Assembly: GCF_014641555.1 (NCBI RefSeq) | Contig: NZ_BMHY01000001.1 | Location: 434,001 to 498,000, forward strand | DNA from: Paenibacillus radicis (ex Gao et al. 2016) | Lineage (GTDB): Bacteria; Bacillota; Bacilli; Paenibacillales; Paenibacillaceae | DNA length: 64,000 bases | Direction of reading: 5' to 3' | Shown here: in pieces, positions 1-9,323 of the stretch | How positions within the stretch are numbered: the stretch's first letter is position 1 | Layout of the letters: each line of letters opens with the position of its first letter | Translations under genes and position numbers: made by a program | Notes under the pieces: generated by a model | Seen by the model: the letters and a program-made list of their open reading frames with translations, nothing else | Database searches by the model: none | Told to the model about the DNA's origin: nothing

Positions 1-560
1 ACGAAGCAGTGAAGCAGATCGACGGCTATCGCAAGCTGTTATGGAACCCGGAAGCGAAGCTGTTCGCTCATATTTACGATGACGAGGCGCAATCGTTTAT
101 CCGGGAGGCGCATTGGGGCGTAGGCAACGGCTGGGCTGCCGCTGGCATGATACGCGTTATAGCAAGCTTGCCGGATAGCTTGCCGGAGGAACGGGGGCGG
201 ATCGCAAATTATTTGCAGCAATCCATCGACGGCAGTCTGGCGCACTTGCGCGAGGATGGGCTATTCCATGACGTAATGGATGATCCGTCAACCTTTGTAG
301 AGACGAATGCTGCACAGATGGTGAGCTATTCGATTTACCGCGGCGTGCTGCTCGGCGTACTGGATAAGGACTACATCCAATTTGCAGATCGAATGCGGGC
401 GGCTGTACATGCACGGGTTGACGAGAATGGTTTAGTGCAAGGTTCCTGCGCGGCACCGTTTTTCGACCGGCCGGGAACGGCTCCCGAGAGCCAAGCGTTC
501 TTCCTGCTGATGGAGAGTGCGGCCAGCCAGTATCGGGAGACGGAGGGAGACGCGTCATGA
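1..560 (+). CDS. Glycoside hydrolase family 88/105-like protein, C-terminal part
   Basis: The reading frame is open at the left edge, so the gene starts outside the window. The visible ~185 residues resemble the end of unsaturated rhamnogalacturonyl/glucuronyl hydrolases (YteR/GH105, GH88), cytoplasmic enzymes that remove the unsaturated uronate left by polysaccharide lyases. The support is the segment HWGVGNGWAAAG, which matches the family RGNGW active-site motif, and the C-terminal alpha/alpha-barrel pattern ending ESQAFFLLMES. The stop overlaps the next start by 4 bases (ATGA), indicating translational coupling to the sugar kinase. Family is recognised from motif memory; the exact substrate is unknown. 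Confidence 0.75.
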   Translation, partial: EAVKQIDGYRKLLWNPEAKLFAHIYDDEAQSFIREAHWGVGNGWAAAGMIRVIASLPDSLPEERGRIANYLQQSIDGSLAHLREDGLFHDVMDDPSTFVETNAAQMVSYSIYRGVLLGVLDKDYIQFADRMRAAVHARVDENGLVQGSCAAPFFDRPGTAPESQAFFLLMESAASQYRETEGDAS

Positions 561-1516
561 AGCTGGATGTCATTTGCTTAGGTGAGCTGCTGATAGACTT
601 CGTATCGACGGCAAAGGATGTTGAATTAATTGACAGTCCCGGCTTTGTAAAAGCACCGGGAGGAGCTCCGGCCAATGTGGCCGCAGGCGTAGTGAAGCTG
701 GGAGGCACGGCTGGATTTATCGGCAAAGTAGGCGATGATCCGTTTGGCCATTACTTGAAGCGGGTGCTGGATGAGCTGACGGTAGATACCAATTGTCTGG
801 CGCTGGACAGGGAAGCCCGCACGACCTTGTCATTCGTCGCGCAAAAGCCCGACGGCGACAGAGATTGCATGTTCTATCGGCATCCCGGCGCAGATATGCT
901 GCTGTCCGCCGCGGATATCGACGAGGCGTATATGAGCCAAGGTGCTATTTTCCACTACGGCTCGATCAGTCTGGGCAGTCCGAGCAGCAAGGAAGCTACG
1001 CTGCAAGCGCTGGCTTATGCCCGCGAACATGGGCTTCTTATTTCATACGATCCGAATTTGCGGATGGATTTATGGCCGGATCAGGAGTATGCCCGCAAGG
1101 AAATCAACGAAGGCTTTGGCTACGCGGATATCGTTAAGATTAGCGAGGAGGAATTCCGCTTCATTACGGGATGCTCTACGGTAGAGGAATGCGGACGTTA
1201 TATTATGGAACGCGGGCCGAAGCTGGTCATCGTTACACTGGGCAAGGATGGCTGCTACTATACGAACGGCGAACTGAGCGGCTATATCGAAGGTTTTAAA
1301 GCCGAAGTCGTGGAGACGACGGGTGCAGGTGACGCGTTTGTCGCAGCTGTGCTGCAAGGTTTGGCAGAGAGGAAGAAGGCCGGACAGCCGCTATTCGACG
1401 AACAATTGCCCCAGCTTCTCCAATTTGCCAATGCAGCGGCTTCGCTAGCTACAACGCGGATTGGCGCGATTCCTTCCTTGCCGACACGGGAAGAAGCATT
1501 GGCAAGGCTGGGCTAA
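557..1516 (+). CDS. PfkB-family carbohydrate kinase (fructokinase-like)
   Basis: 319-residue cytoplasmic sugar kinase of the ribokinase/PfkB family, expected to phosphorylate a free hexose or keto-sugar with ATP. The N-terminal signature GGAPANVAAGVVKLGG and the C-terminal signature ETTGAGDAFVAAVL, with the catalytic-base Asp in GAGD, are both intact, and length is normal. The start ATG overlaps the stop of the GH88/105-like gene, so the two are one transcription and translation unit. Neighbours suggest it phosphorylates a sugar released by that hydrolase. Fructokinase is the commonest annotation for such sequences, but 2-keto-3-deoxygluconate kinase activity is possible. Confidence 0.9.
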   Translation: MKLDVICLGELLIDFVSTAKDVELIDSPGFVKAPGGAPANVAAGVVKLGGTAGFIGKVGDDPFGHYLKRVLDELTVDTNCLALDREARTTLSFVAQKPDGDRDCMFYRHPGADMLLSAADIDEAYMSQGAIFHYGSISLGSPSSKEATLQALAYAREHGLLISYDPNLRMDLWPDQEYARKEINEGFGYADIVKISEEEFRFITGCSTVEECGRYIMERGPKLVIVTLGKDGCYYTNGELSGYIEGFKAEVVETTGAGDAFVAAVLQGLAERKKAGQPLFDEQLPQLLQFANAAASLATTRIGAIPSLPTREEALARLG

Positions 1517-1571
1517 TGGCGGAACGCTTTGCCGGATGCTAGAACGCTAGAAGGACAGCGGGAGTGATAGG

Positions 1572-1619
1572 CTGAACTGCGGCATTCGATTCGCGCGAAG
1601 TGAAGCGTATCGAGTTCAG
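1572..1619. other. Structured intergenic segment, nested inverted repeats
   Basis: Between the kinase and the dehydrogenase lies CTGAACT at 1572-1578, mirrored by AGTTCAG at 1613-1619, with the palindrome TTCGCGCGAA at 1590-1599 nested between them. There is no T-run, so it is not a classical terminator. It could be an mRNA processing or stability hairpin inside an operon, or an operator. Function is not determined. Confidence 0.3.
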
Positions 1620-1753
1620 GTGGCTTTTTGAAGATTCCTTCCATCGGTTTCGCAAGAATAAACCGGATGGAATCAAGAATGGCACCTGAACCGAAACGCG
1701 CAGCAGAGTGTGCTTTTAGGCACGAAAACTGGAAAAGGAGGAGCTTCCCTGCG

Positions 1754-2797
1754 ATGAAAAGCTTGATTGTAGATAAAGACGGACAGCTCTCTGTCCGCGA
1801 AATAGCGAGACCCTCGTATGGTCCTTATCAGGCGCTGGTGAAGATGGTCAGCTGCGGCATTTGCCGCGGTACGGATACGAAGCTGATCCATGGCGAATTC
1901 AAGGGCTTCGATACGTATCCGGCTGCTTTGGGTCATGAGGGCGTAGGCCGCGTCGTCGAGACGGGAGCGAAGGCTCGAAATTTACAAGTCGGAGATCTTG
2001 TGCTGCTGCCGTTTTTGGAAGGCGAGACGGACGGTATTCATTCCGGCTGGGGCGCTTTTTCCGAATATGCGGTAGTGGGCGACAGTCAGTCTCTGATTGA
2101 GGATGGAAAAGGTCCCGGCTCGCCGGAGTTTTCCGAAGCCTATTGCGCCCAGCAGAAGCTGCCGCCGGATATCGATACGACGATGGCGCCGATGATTGTG
2201 ACGTTTCGTGAAGTGCTCAGCGCATGCAAGCGGTTCGGCTTTCATCCGGATGCCAGCATTGTTGTCATCGGGGCGGGCCCCGTCGGGCTTGCTTTTATTA
2301 CCTTTGCCAAGCTGCTCGGCATGGGTCCGGTCATCGCGGCAGTAACGAGCGAGACGAAAGCCGAAGAGGCGCAGCAGGCTGGCGCAGACTACGTCATCAA
2401 CAGCAAAGTCTCCGATCTGACAACCGAAGTCCGGGCGATATGTCCGGATGGCGTTGATTTCTCGGTAGACGCTGTAGGCAAAAACGAAATTATTAATCAA
2501 AGCATGGAGCTGCTCGCCCCATATGGACATATTTGCTGCTACGGCATTTCATCGGAGACGACCATGCAGTTGGATTGGAGCAAAGCTCCATACAACTGGC
2601 ATTTGGACTTTAACCAGTGGCCATCCAAGCTGGAGGAGTCACAGAGCCACCGTCAAGTGTTGAGCTGGATGAACAGCGGCGCGCTGCGGGCGGAGCAATT
2701 TATCTCTCATGTGTATGGATTTGACCGGATATTGGATGCTTTCGAGCAAGCTGTCCAACCCGGCGGTATGAAAAAAACGATTATTACATTCGAATAG
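1754..2797 (+). CDS. Zinc-type medium-chain alcohol/polyol dehydrogenase
   Basis: 347-residue MDR-superfamily NAD(P)-dependent dehydrogenase. The start ATG at 1754 is preceded by AAAAGGAGG; the upstream in-frame extension to 1628 has no such site. The N-terminal GroES-like domain has CGICRGTD (C37 the likely catalytic zinc ligand) and GHEGVGRVVE (H61, E62). The Rossmann domain carries VVIGAGPVGLAF. The four-cysteine structural-zinc loop typical of classical ADHs is not evident. It probably oxidises a sugar or polyol at a secondary hydroxyl, as part of the locus with the lactonase-like and hydroxyacid dehydrogenase genes that follow. Precise substrate unknown. Confidence 0.85.
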   Translation: MKSLIVDKDGQLSVREIARPSYGPYQALVKMVSCGICRGTDTKLIHGEFKGFDTYPAALGHEGVGRVVETGAKARNLQVGDLVLLPFLEGETDGIHSGWGAFSEYAVVGDSQSLIEDGKGPGSPEFSEAYCAQQKLPPDIDTTMAPMIVTFREVLSACKRFGFHPDASIVVIGAGPVGLAFITFAKLLGMGPVIAAVTSETKAEEAQQAGADYVINSKVSDLTTEVRAICPDGVDFSVDAVGKNEIINQSMELLAPYGHICCYGISSETTMQLDWSKAPYNWHLDFNQWPSKLEESQSHRQVLSWMNSGALRAEQFISHVYGFDRILDAFEQAVQPGGMKKTIITFE

Positions 2798-2844
2798 CCG
2801 GGCGGAAACACAATCAATGCCCGGTCTAACAGGAGGCTAAACCT

Positions 2845-3831
2845 ATGAATACACCTCAATTGTTTGCTTTATTGCCGGAAGAGCATGTCACGACACCAGA
2901 CGGAATGGCGATTGCAGCTGATGGAGACCTTGTACTGTCTTGTCCTAATTTCGCAGATCACTCGCGTCCTGCCTGTCTTGTCAAGATCAATGCGGATCGT
3001 CAGGTTCGCAAATGGGTAGAGGTTCCTGTTCACCCGGACACCGGTATTGCCTGCCCGATGGGCATTGCGTTTGGCCCGGACGGCGACATTTATGTTTGTG
3101 ACAATCAGGGCTGGTCGGGTTCTCCGGAGGGCAGTTTTCAAGGCCGTATCCTTCGGCTTCGTATCGAGAACGACCAAGTCGTCTCGACGACCATTGTCGC
3201 CCAAGGCATGGAGCATCCGAACGGCATCCGGATTCGCGACGGGTATATGTATGTGACGCAAAGTGTGCTGACGAAGGTTCAGGACCCGACTGGTCTGCTG
3301 CGCAGCTGCGTCTACCGCTTCGGCCTAGACGAGGAGGGTATCCAAATTCATAACAATCTGGACGATCCCCATATGCTGACCTCGCTGCTGACGCTTAACG
3401 AAAACGATCAGTACGGTGCAGACGGCATCGAATTTGATCCGCAAGGCAATCTGTATGTCGGCAATTTCGGTGACGGAGCCGTTCATAAAATTACGTTCCA
3501 TCCCGACGGTTCCGTGAAGGATAACATCGTCTGGGCAAAAAATCCGGAACAGCTTCAAACGACGGACGGGATGGTGATGGACGAAGCCGGCAATCTCTAT
3601 ATCGCCGACTTCTCCGCGAACGCTATCGCTAAGGTCTACCCGGACGGAACGGTAGAGCGTTATGCGCAAAGCCCGGACTCGGACGGCTTCCAAGGCGAGC
3701 TGGATCAGCCGAGCGAGCCGATTATCTGGAACGGGAAGCTGATCGTTTCCTGCTTCGACTTGGTAACAGGCCCAGGCAAGGTGAATACGAAGCATGAGCT
3801 GCCGGCTACGATGTCAGAGCTGGATCTATAG
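2845..3831 (+). CDS. SMP-30/gluconolactonase-family protein
   Basis: 328-residue six-bladed beta-propeller of the SMP-30/gluconolactonase/LRE family, which hydrolyses sugar lactones to aldonic acids with a divalent metal. The repeated blade patterns PDGMAIAADGDLVLS, PMGIAFGPDGDIYVCD, HPNGIRI and GADGIEFDPQGNLYVGNFG are visible; the Asn in HPNG and Asp in GADG match family metal ligands, while the usual N-terminal Glu ligand is not obvious. There is no signal peptide, so it is cytoplasmic. It sits 47 bases after the dehydrogenase and 12 before the hydroxyacid dehydrogenase, consistent with hydrolysing a lactone produced by the former. Confidence 0.82.
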   Translation: MNTPQLFALLPEEHVTTPDGMAIAADGDLVLSCPNFADHSRPACLVKINADRQVRKWVEVPVHPDTGIACPMGIAFGPDGDIYVCDNQGWSGSPEGSFQGRILRLRIENDQVVSTTIVAQGMEHPNGIRIRDGYMYVTQSVLTKVQDPTGLLRSCVYRFGLDEEGIQIHNNLDDPHMLTSLLTLNENDQYGADGIEFDPQGNLYVGNFGDGAVHKITFHPDGSVKDNIVWAKNPEQLQTTDGMVMDEAGNLYIADFSANAIAKVYPDGTVERYAQSPDSDGFQGELDQPSEPIIWNGKLIVSCFDLVTGPGKVNTKHELPATMSELDL

Positions 3832-3843
3832 AGGGGTGAGACG

Positions 3844-4800
3844 ATGCCGAAAGTGCTGATTACGCCAAAATCTTTCGCGAACTACAAAGCTTCCGTCTAC
3901 CCGCTCATTATCGAGCAAGGCTATGACATCATTGAGAACAACTTGGGCCGCACGATGACCGAAGCGGAGATCGTGGAACAGGCTCGTGAAGGTGTGGTCG
4001 GCATCATTATTGGCGTCGATCCGCTGCCTGCCGAGGTGCTGGCGCAGTGCAAAGATTTGCGCGCCGTATCCAAATACGGCATGGGCATGGACAATATCGA
4101 TCAGGACAAAGCCAAGGAACTGGGCATCCAGCTCCGCAACGCTGCGGGCTCTAACCATATTTCTGTTGCCGAGCATGCGATCGGCTTGTTGTTTGCATTA
4201 GCGAGGAACATCCCGCATATTGTGGCGTCCGTCAAGCAAGGGCATTGGGAACGCTCGATGGGCATCGAGCTGACGGGCAAAACGATAGGCGTAATCGGCG
4301 GCGGACAGATTGGCCGCGAGGTTGCGCTTCGGGCGAAAGGCATAGGCATGCAGCCTGTCATCTATGATCCGTTTCTGCGGGATGATTCGTTTCTGGAAGC
4401 GAACGGTATGGGCCGGATTCATCAGCTGGAGCTGCTGCTGGAGCAAGCCGATGTCGTGTCGCTTCATCTACCCTACACACCGCAGACAAAGCATCTGATC
4501 AATGAGGAGACGCTGGCTCGAATGAAGTCTTCGGCACTTCTTATTAATACGTCGCGGGGCGAGCTGGTCGATGAAGATGCACTGTATGCGGCGTTAACGA
4601 GTGGCGGTATCGCCGGCGCCGCGCAGGATGTGTTCTCTGTCGAGCCGCCGGAAGCGGGGCATCAGCTGCTGCAGCTCGACCGTTTTCTGCTTACCTCCCA
4701 CACAGGCGCTTTCACGAAAGAAGCTGTCGCGCGAATGGCGACTTTATCGACGCAAAATCTGCTGGATATGCTGAATGCCCCTACCGAACAAAAGGCTTGA
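3844..4800 (+). CDS. D-isomer-specific 2-hydroxyacid dehydrogenase (phosphoglycerate dehydrogenase-like)
   Basis: 318-residue NAD-dependent D-2-hydroxyacid dehydrogenase, short form without the C-terminal ACT domain of biosynthetic SerA. It has the NAD fold GKTIGVIGGGQIGREVA, the catalytic Arg in INTSRGELVDEDAL and the catalytic His in TSHTGAFTKEA. AGGGGTG lies before the start. Its place inside a sugar-acid-type operon argues for a catabolic hydroxyacid or keto-acid step rather than serine synthesis. The 3' end precedes the shikimate-dehydrogenase-like start by 37 bases. Confidence 0.85.
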   Translation: MPKVLITPKSFANYKASVYPLIIEQGYDIIENNLGRTMTEAEIVEQAREGVVGIIIGVDPLPAEVLAQCKDLRAVSKYGMGMDNIDQDKAKELGIQLRNAAGSNHISVAEHAIGLLFALARNIPHIVASVKQGHWERSMGIELTGKTIGVIGGGQIGREVALRAKGIGMQPVIYDPFLRDDSFLEANGMGRIHQLELLLEQADVVSLHLPYTPQTKHLINEETLARMKSSALLINTSRGELVDEDALYAALTSGGIAGAAQDVFSVEPPEAGHQLLQLDRFLLTSHTGAFTKEAVARMATLSTQNLLDMLNAPTEQKA

Positions 4801-4837
4801 AACGACAATGACCCGACGGCTTGAAAGGAGCAACTAC

Positions 4838-5776
4838 ATGCTTAATTTACAAAAGGCTGAGCAGCCTACCCTATATTTCATCGGCGTGACGACGACGCAA
4901 TCTTCCATTATGAAGCTGTTCCCGCTTTGGGCGGAAGCGCTGGGACTGAAGGATGCGGTCATTCGCGGCATCGACATCGGTATTCATGCCGACTCGGCCC
5001 TTTACAGACAGGCCGTGCAGTTTATTAAAGACGATGAACAATCACTTGGCGCGCTCGTGACGACGCACAAGATTGATCTCTATCATGCAGCCAAAGACTT
5101 ATTCGATTACCTGGATCCGTATGCAACGATGTTCGGCGAGCTTTCCTGCATTTCCAAAAAGGATGGCAAGCTGGAGGGCTATGCGAAAGATCCGATTTCC
5201 AGCGGTCTGGCTTTGGAGGCTTTCGTGCCCCAGAACTATTGGCAGGAGCATGACGGCGAACTGCTCGTCATGGGAGCGGGTGGCAGCGCAATTGCCATCT
5301 CCGCCTATTTGCTGGATAAGCAGCGGGCGGGACGGCCAAGCAAGCTGATCGTGACGAACCGCAGCCAGCACCGGCTGGACGAAATTGAGCGCATAATGAA
5401 CGAGATTGCGCCTGATGTGCCGGCTGCCTATCATTTGACGCCGCAAGCGAGCGCCAACGACGAAGTAATGGCGTCCGTTAAGCCGCATTCGCTCATCGTC
5501 AATGCGACCGGCCTTGGCAAAGACCAGCCGGGCTCGCCGATCACTGATGATGTTCTGTTTCCGCAGGACAGTCTCGTATGGGAGCTGAATTACCGGGGGG
5601 CTCTAGACTATTTGCACCAAGCGAACCGTCAGAAGGACGATCGCCGCTTGTACGTGGAAGACGGCTGGATCTATTTCATTCATGGCTGGACACAAGTCAT
5701 TCAGGAAGTATTCCATCTGGATATCGCAGCCGACACCTTTGCAGAGCTGGAGCGCATCGCCGGAACCTTGCGCTGA
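4838..5776 (+). CDS. Shikimate dehydrogenase-like NAD(P) oxidoreductase
   Basis: 312-residue protein related to shikimate/quinate dehydrogenase. Start 4838 is chosen because GAAAGGAG precedes it; the frame is open further up but overlaps the previous gene. The substrate domain has VTTHKIDLYHAA, where the Lys corresponds to the catalytic Lys of the VTxPHK motif, and YAKDPISSG in the place of the usual NTDxxG, keeping the Asp. The nucleotide-binding motif is VMGAGGSAIAIS. The divergence, and its location in a catabolic cluster away from aromatic genes, suggest it acts on a carbocyclic or keto-sugar substrate rather than in the shikimate pathway. Confidence 0.75.
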   Translation: MLNLQKAEQPTLYFIGVTTTQSSIMKLFPLWAEALGLKDAVIRGIDIGIHADSALYRQAVQFIKDDEQSLGALVTTHKIDLYHAAKDLFDYLDPYATMFGELSCISKKDGKLEGYAKDPISSGLALEAFVPQNYWQEHDGELLVMGAGGSAIAISAYLLDKQRAGRPSKLIVTNRSQHRLDEIERIMNEIAPDVPAAYHLTPQASANDEVMASVKPHSLIVNATGLGKDQPGSPITDDVLFPQDSLVWELNYRGALDYLHQANRQKDDRRLYVEDGWIYFIHGWTQVIQEVFHLDIAADTFAELERIAGTLR

Positions 5777-5812
5777 TTTCTATACAATTCAACGAGAATG
5801 GAGCGATTCATA

Positions 5813-6385
5813 ATGGGCACCGTCCCTTTTTCCGCGCATTTCGATTTGCTAAACGGAGCATCCCAAGATTACGAACCGACGAAACGGCTGTTGTCCAAAA
5901 TGTCTGGCATGTACGAGGACGCCGAGGCGCTGGCAGAGCTGGTTGCATCGGGAGACCCGCTCGTCTATGAGTTTTACGAGCTGTCGATGCCGGAATCGCC
6001 AAACGAGCTGCTGTTCGGAACGAGCATCGTACACCCCGGCAAAGTCGGACGTGAGTATTACATGACGAAAGGCCATTTTCACACCATACTGGATACCCCC
6101 GAGGTGTACTACTGTTTGAGCGGAGAGGGGTACATGCTCATGGAAAATCCCGAAGGCGAGTGGCAGGCCGAGCGCTTCGCTCCCGGGCAGGCGGTATACG
6201 TTCCGCCGCGTTATGCCCACCGCAGCATCAATACGGGATCGGTGCCGCTCGTTACCTTCTTTGTCTATCGCGCCGACTCCGGTCATGATTACGGGACGAT
6301 CGAGAGCAAAGGCTTCCGCAAGCTGATCGTCGAGCAGGACAGCGAGGCTGTTATCGTCGATAATCCGAAATGGGAGGAGAGATAA
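5813..6385 (+). CDS. Cupin-type glucose-6-phosphate isomerase family protein
   Basis: 190-residue cupin of the archaeal-type phosphoglucose isomerase family (cPGI), metal-dependent aldose-ketose isomerases. The diagnostic stretch YYMTKGHFHTILDTPEVYYC followed by LSGEGYMLM supplies the His, His, Glu metal ligands, and YVPPRYAHRSIN provides the second cupin motif with its His. The ATG at 5813 follows ATGGAG; the ATG at 5798 is the alternative. In this locus it may isomerise a phosphorylated sugar made by the PfkB kinase or an unphosphorylated analogue. It is 5 bases upstream of the aldo/keto reductase. Confidence 0.82.
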   Translation: MGTVPFSAHFDLLNGASQDYEPTKRLLSKMSGMYEDAEALAELVASGDPLVYEFYELSMPESPNELLFGTSIVHPGKVGREYYMTKGHFHTILDTPEVYYCLSGEGYMLMENPEGEWQAERFAPGQAVYVPPRYAHRSINTGSVPLVTFFVYRADSGHDYGTIESKGFRKLIVEQDSEAVIVDNPKWEER

Positions 6386-6389
6386 GGTC

Positions 6390-7370
6390 ATGCAATACAG
6401 CTACTTGGGAAGAACGGGGATGAAGGTAAGCCGGCTTTGCCTTGGCACGATGAATTTTGGCGTGTCGACCGACGAGAAGGAAGCCTTCCGTATTATGGAC
6501 GAAGCGCTGGATGCCGGCATTAACTTTTTCGATACGGCGAATATTTACGGCTGGGGCGAAAATGCAGGTACGACGGAGAGCATCGTCGGCCGCTGGCTGG
6601 CGCAGGGCGGCAATCGCCGCGAACGGACGATTCTCGCGACCAAAGCCTATGAGAAAATGTCCGATCCGCTGGACGGGCCTAATGATGAAAAGGGCTTGTC
6701 CCTCTATAAAATTCGCCGACATCTCGAAGGCTCGCTCCGCCGTCTGCAAACCGATCATGTAGAGCTTTATTTCATGCATCATATCGATTGGCGAACGGGA
6801 TGGGAAGAGCTGTGGGAAGCGCTGGAGGGTGTGGTTCGCCAGGGCAAAGCCGATTATATCGGCTCCAGCAATTTTGCCGGCTGGCATCTCGTCAAAGCGC
6901 AGGCTGCGGCCAAGGAACGCAAATTTATGGGGCTTGTTGTGGAACAGCATATTTACAGCCTGCTGAATCGGACGCCGGAGCTGGAGGTGCTTCCGGCCGC
7001 ACAAGATCTCGGTCTTGGCGTCGTCGCTTGGAGCCCGCTGGCCGGGGGCGTACTTGGCGGCAATGCGCTGAACAAGAACATCAGCAACCGCACCGCGCAG
7101 CAGGCAGCCGTCATCGAGAAACACCGTGCAAGTCTGGAAGGCTTCTCGGCTTTATGCCGCGAGCTTGGTGAGAAGGAAGCTAACGTTTCCCTTGCCTGGG
7201 TGCTGGCGAATCCAGCATTGACCGGTCCGATCATCGGACCTCGCACTGTCGAGCAGCTGCGTGATACGATTCGCGCCACTCAAATCCAGCTTGACGCCTC
7301 AACGTTGCAGCGTCTTGACGAGCTGTTTCCGGGGCCGGGCGGCCCGGCTCCGGAATCCTATTCCTGGTAG
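6390..7370 (+). CDS. Aldo/keto reductase
   Basis: 326-residue TIM-barrel NADPH-dependent oxidoreductase of the AKR superfamily, YajO/YhdN type. The N-terminal SRLCLGTMNFG, the catalytic Asp/Tyr in FFDTANIYGWGE, Lys in ILATKAYEKM and His in LYFMHHIDW are present, and the C-terminal cofactor loop reads GPIIGPRTVEQL. It ends the first operon; a hairpin follows at 7418. It probably reduces or oxidises a sugar intermediate of the same pathway; the specific substrate cannot be read from sequence. Confidence 0.9.
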   Translation: MQYSYLGRTGMKVSRLCLGTMNFGVSTDEKEAFRIMDEALDAGINFFDTANIYGWGENAGTTESIVGRWLAQGGNRRERTILATKAYEKMSDPLDGPNDEKGLSLYKIRRHLEGSLRRLQTDHVELYFMHHIDWRTGWEELWEALEGVVRQGKADYIGSSNFAGWHLVKAQAAAKERKFMGLVVEQHIYSLLNRTPELEVLPAAQDLGLGVVAWSPLAGGVLGGNALNKNISNRTAQQAAVIEKHRASLEGFSALCRELGEKEANVSLAWVLANPALTGPIIGPRTVEQLRDTIRATQIQLDASTLQRLDELFPGPGGPAPESYSW

Positions 7371-7417
7371 TCCTGCCCTTGCAGCTGCAGGATTGTCCTG
7401 TACCAAATTAATAAAGA

Positions 7418-7455
7418 AGCCCGGTTCCTCCCAGGAATCGGGCTGTCTATCTTTT
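7418..7455 (+). terminator. Probable intrinsic terminator of the first operon
   Basis: AGCCCGGTTCCT at 7418-7429 pairs with AGGAATCGGGCT at 7433-7444 (one G-T wobble), followed after a few bases by CTTTT. It lies between the aldo/keto reductase and the histidine kinase. Confidence 0.6.
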
Positions 7456-7517
7456 CAGAATCTAATTTGCGGAGTAAGCTATACGTACACTCGTAAGGGC
7501 GAAAGGGAGGAAGCGAA

Positions 7518-9323
7518 ATGCTGGCCAAAATAAAAAACATCTATCTCGAGCTTCCAATCCGGTTCAAAATCCAGCTGTGGTTCATGCCGATGCTCGTCTT
7601 TACGGCTGCCAGCATCGGTTACGTCTCATATACGACCGCTTCCAATCAGGTATTGGAAAAAATCGCCCAAGCCCAAGACAACATTGCTTCGCAAACGATC
7701 TCTCATCTGGATTATTTAGCCAAAGATATTTATGACATTTACAGCTATCTTTCACTCTCCTCAGAGCTGCATGATGTGCTTTCACCGGATGCCAGCTACA
7801 ATTCCGCGCAGATAGTCAATTCAATGATTAACCGGCTGCTCAGCACGCGGCAGTTTTTTCAGTCGCTGCTCATTTTCTCAGACAACTTCCCGACCATCAA
7901 ATTCAACAGCCTGAACAATAATGAAATTATCGGCTATGACGAATATAAAAAAAGTGAAATATATGAGCATACAATAGACAACGTCATTAAAGGGGCTTGG
8001 GGCGTAGAGGAAGAGCCGCTCAAGCTGTTTATCGGCGATGCGCGCAAAAAAGTATTTTACAGCAAAGTGCTCGTCAATCCGGAAACGTTAACGCAAGAAG
8101 GACTTATGATTATCGGCATGACAGAGGCGGATTTCCGCAAATCCTTTGGCCCGAAGCGCGACAATGTCGAAATTGTCGTTATGAATGAATACGGTACCAT
8201 TATGTCGGATTCGGACGGCATCTGGAGCGGACATGCCTTTACCGAGCTTCCCTATTACAATCAAATGCCGCTGGATCAGGTGGATTGGACGAGGCACGAC
8301 AAACAATGGCTCATCTCGCATGCCTCGTCCTCGGCGACCGGCTGGCATGTGCTCGTCATCCAGCCGAGAATCGAGGAACTCCAACAGTTGAACAAGATCC
8401 GCTGGTTGACGCTTGGTTTCGTATTTATGATTATTCTCATCAACGTTCCGCTCAGCTGGGTGATCTCGAAGCTGTTTCTCAACCCGCTCAAGCGGCTGCT
8501 GAAATCGATGCGCGAGCTGCAATCCGGCGACTTCAGCCAATATGTCGATATGGAGCTACGCGATGAGATCGGACAATTAGGCCATGGCTACAACATCATG
8601 GTGACGAAAATCAAAGAGCTAATTCAAGATGTGTACGAATCCGATCTATCGCAAAAAGAAGCGGAGCTGCGCATGCTGCAATCGCAGATTAATCCGCATT
8701 TCCTATACAATACGCTTAATTCCATCACCTGGATGTCTTATCGCGAAGGAGCAGATAAGACTGCGGACATGATCCAGCGCCTGTCGGTGTTTTTCCGCTT
8801 CAATCTGAGTCAGGGCGCCGATATTATTACGATTGAGAAAGAATTGGCGATCGTCGAAAACTATTTATTTCTCAGTCAAATCCGTTTCGGCGACAAGCTG
8901 ACGTATTCGATCGAAGTGGAGCCTCACCTCCAGCAAATTCGCGTACCCAAGCTGCTGCTGCAGCCGCTTGTAGAAAATGCGGTCGTTCACGGCATTGAGC
9001 AGATGGAGGGGCAAGGTTTTATCCATCTATTTATCTATGAGACTGAGAATGAGCTGGTGATGGAGGTTACGGATAACGGGATCGGCATCGCACCGGACAA
9101 GCTGGAGACGATGCGTGCTGCCATTGAAGCGAAGCAGCGATCAAGCACCCCGGAACATACGGATGGATTTGCCTTGTTTAACATGAAAGAGCGGCTGCGC
9201 AATTATTTCGGCGACGATGTCGCCATCGAGATTAACAGCAAGCTGAACGTTGGCACTTCGGTCAAATTAAAAATCGACCGGAGTCGTACAGGGATACAAG
9301 GAAAGGATGAACGGGATGCTTAA
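7518..9323 (+). CDS. YesM-type sensor histidine kinase
   Basis: 601-residue membrane sensor kinase. A first transmembrane helix (about 18-40) and a second (about 292-314) bracket a large extracytoplasmic Cache-like sensing region. A HAMP segment follows (LKRLLKSMRELQSGDF), then the YesM-type phosphoacceptor motif QINPHFLYNTLNSI with H394, then the ATPase with N-box LVENAVVHG and DNGIGI. GGGAGG precedes the start. It overlaps the response regulator by a few codons. Family members of this type control sugar ABC importers encoded next door, here the system at 11047-14223. Confidence 0.93.
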   Translation: MLAKIKNIYLELPIRFKIQLWFMPMLVFTAASIGYVSYTTASNQVLEKIAQAQDNIASQTISHLDYLAKDIYDIYSYLSLSSELHDVLSPDASYNSAQIVNSMINRLLSTRQFFQSLLIFSDNFPTIKFNSLNNNEIIGYDEYKKSEIYEHTIDNVIKGAWGVEEEPLKLFIGDARKKVFYSKVLVNPETLTQEGLMIIGMTEADFRKSFGPKRDNVEIVVMNEYGTIMSDSDGIWSGHAFTELPYYNQMPLDQVDWTRHDKQWLISHASSSATGWHVLVIQPRIEELQQLNKIRWLTLGFVFMIILINVPLSWVISKLFLNPLKRLLKSMRELQSGDFSQYVDMELRDEIGQLGHGYNIMVTKIKELIQDVYESDLSQKEAELRMLQSQINPHFLYNTLNSITWMSYREGADKTADMIQRLSVFFRFNLSQGADIITIEKELAIVENYLFLSQIRFGDKLTYSIEVEPHLQQIRVPKLLLQPLVENAVVHGIEQMEGQGFIHLFIYETENELVMEVTDNGIGIAPDKLETMRAAIEAKQRSSTPEHTDGFALFNMKERLRNYFGDDVAIEINSKLNVGTSVKLKIDRSRTGIQGKDERDA

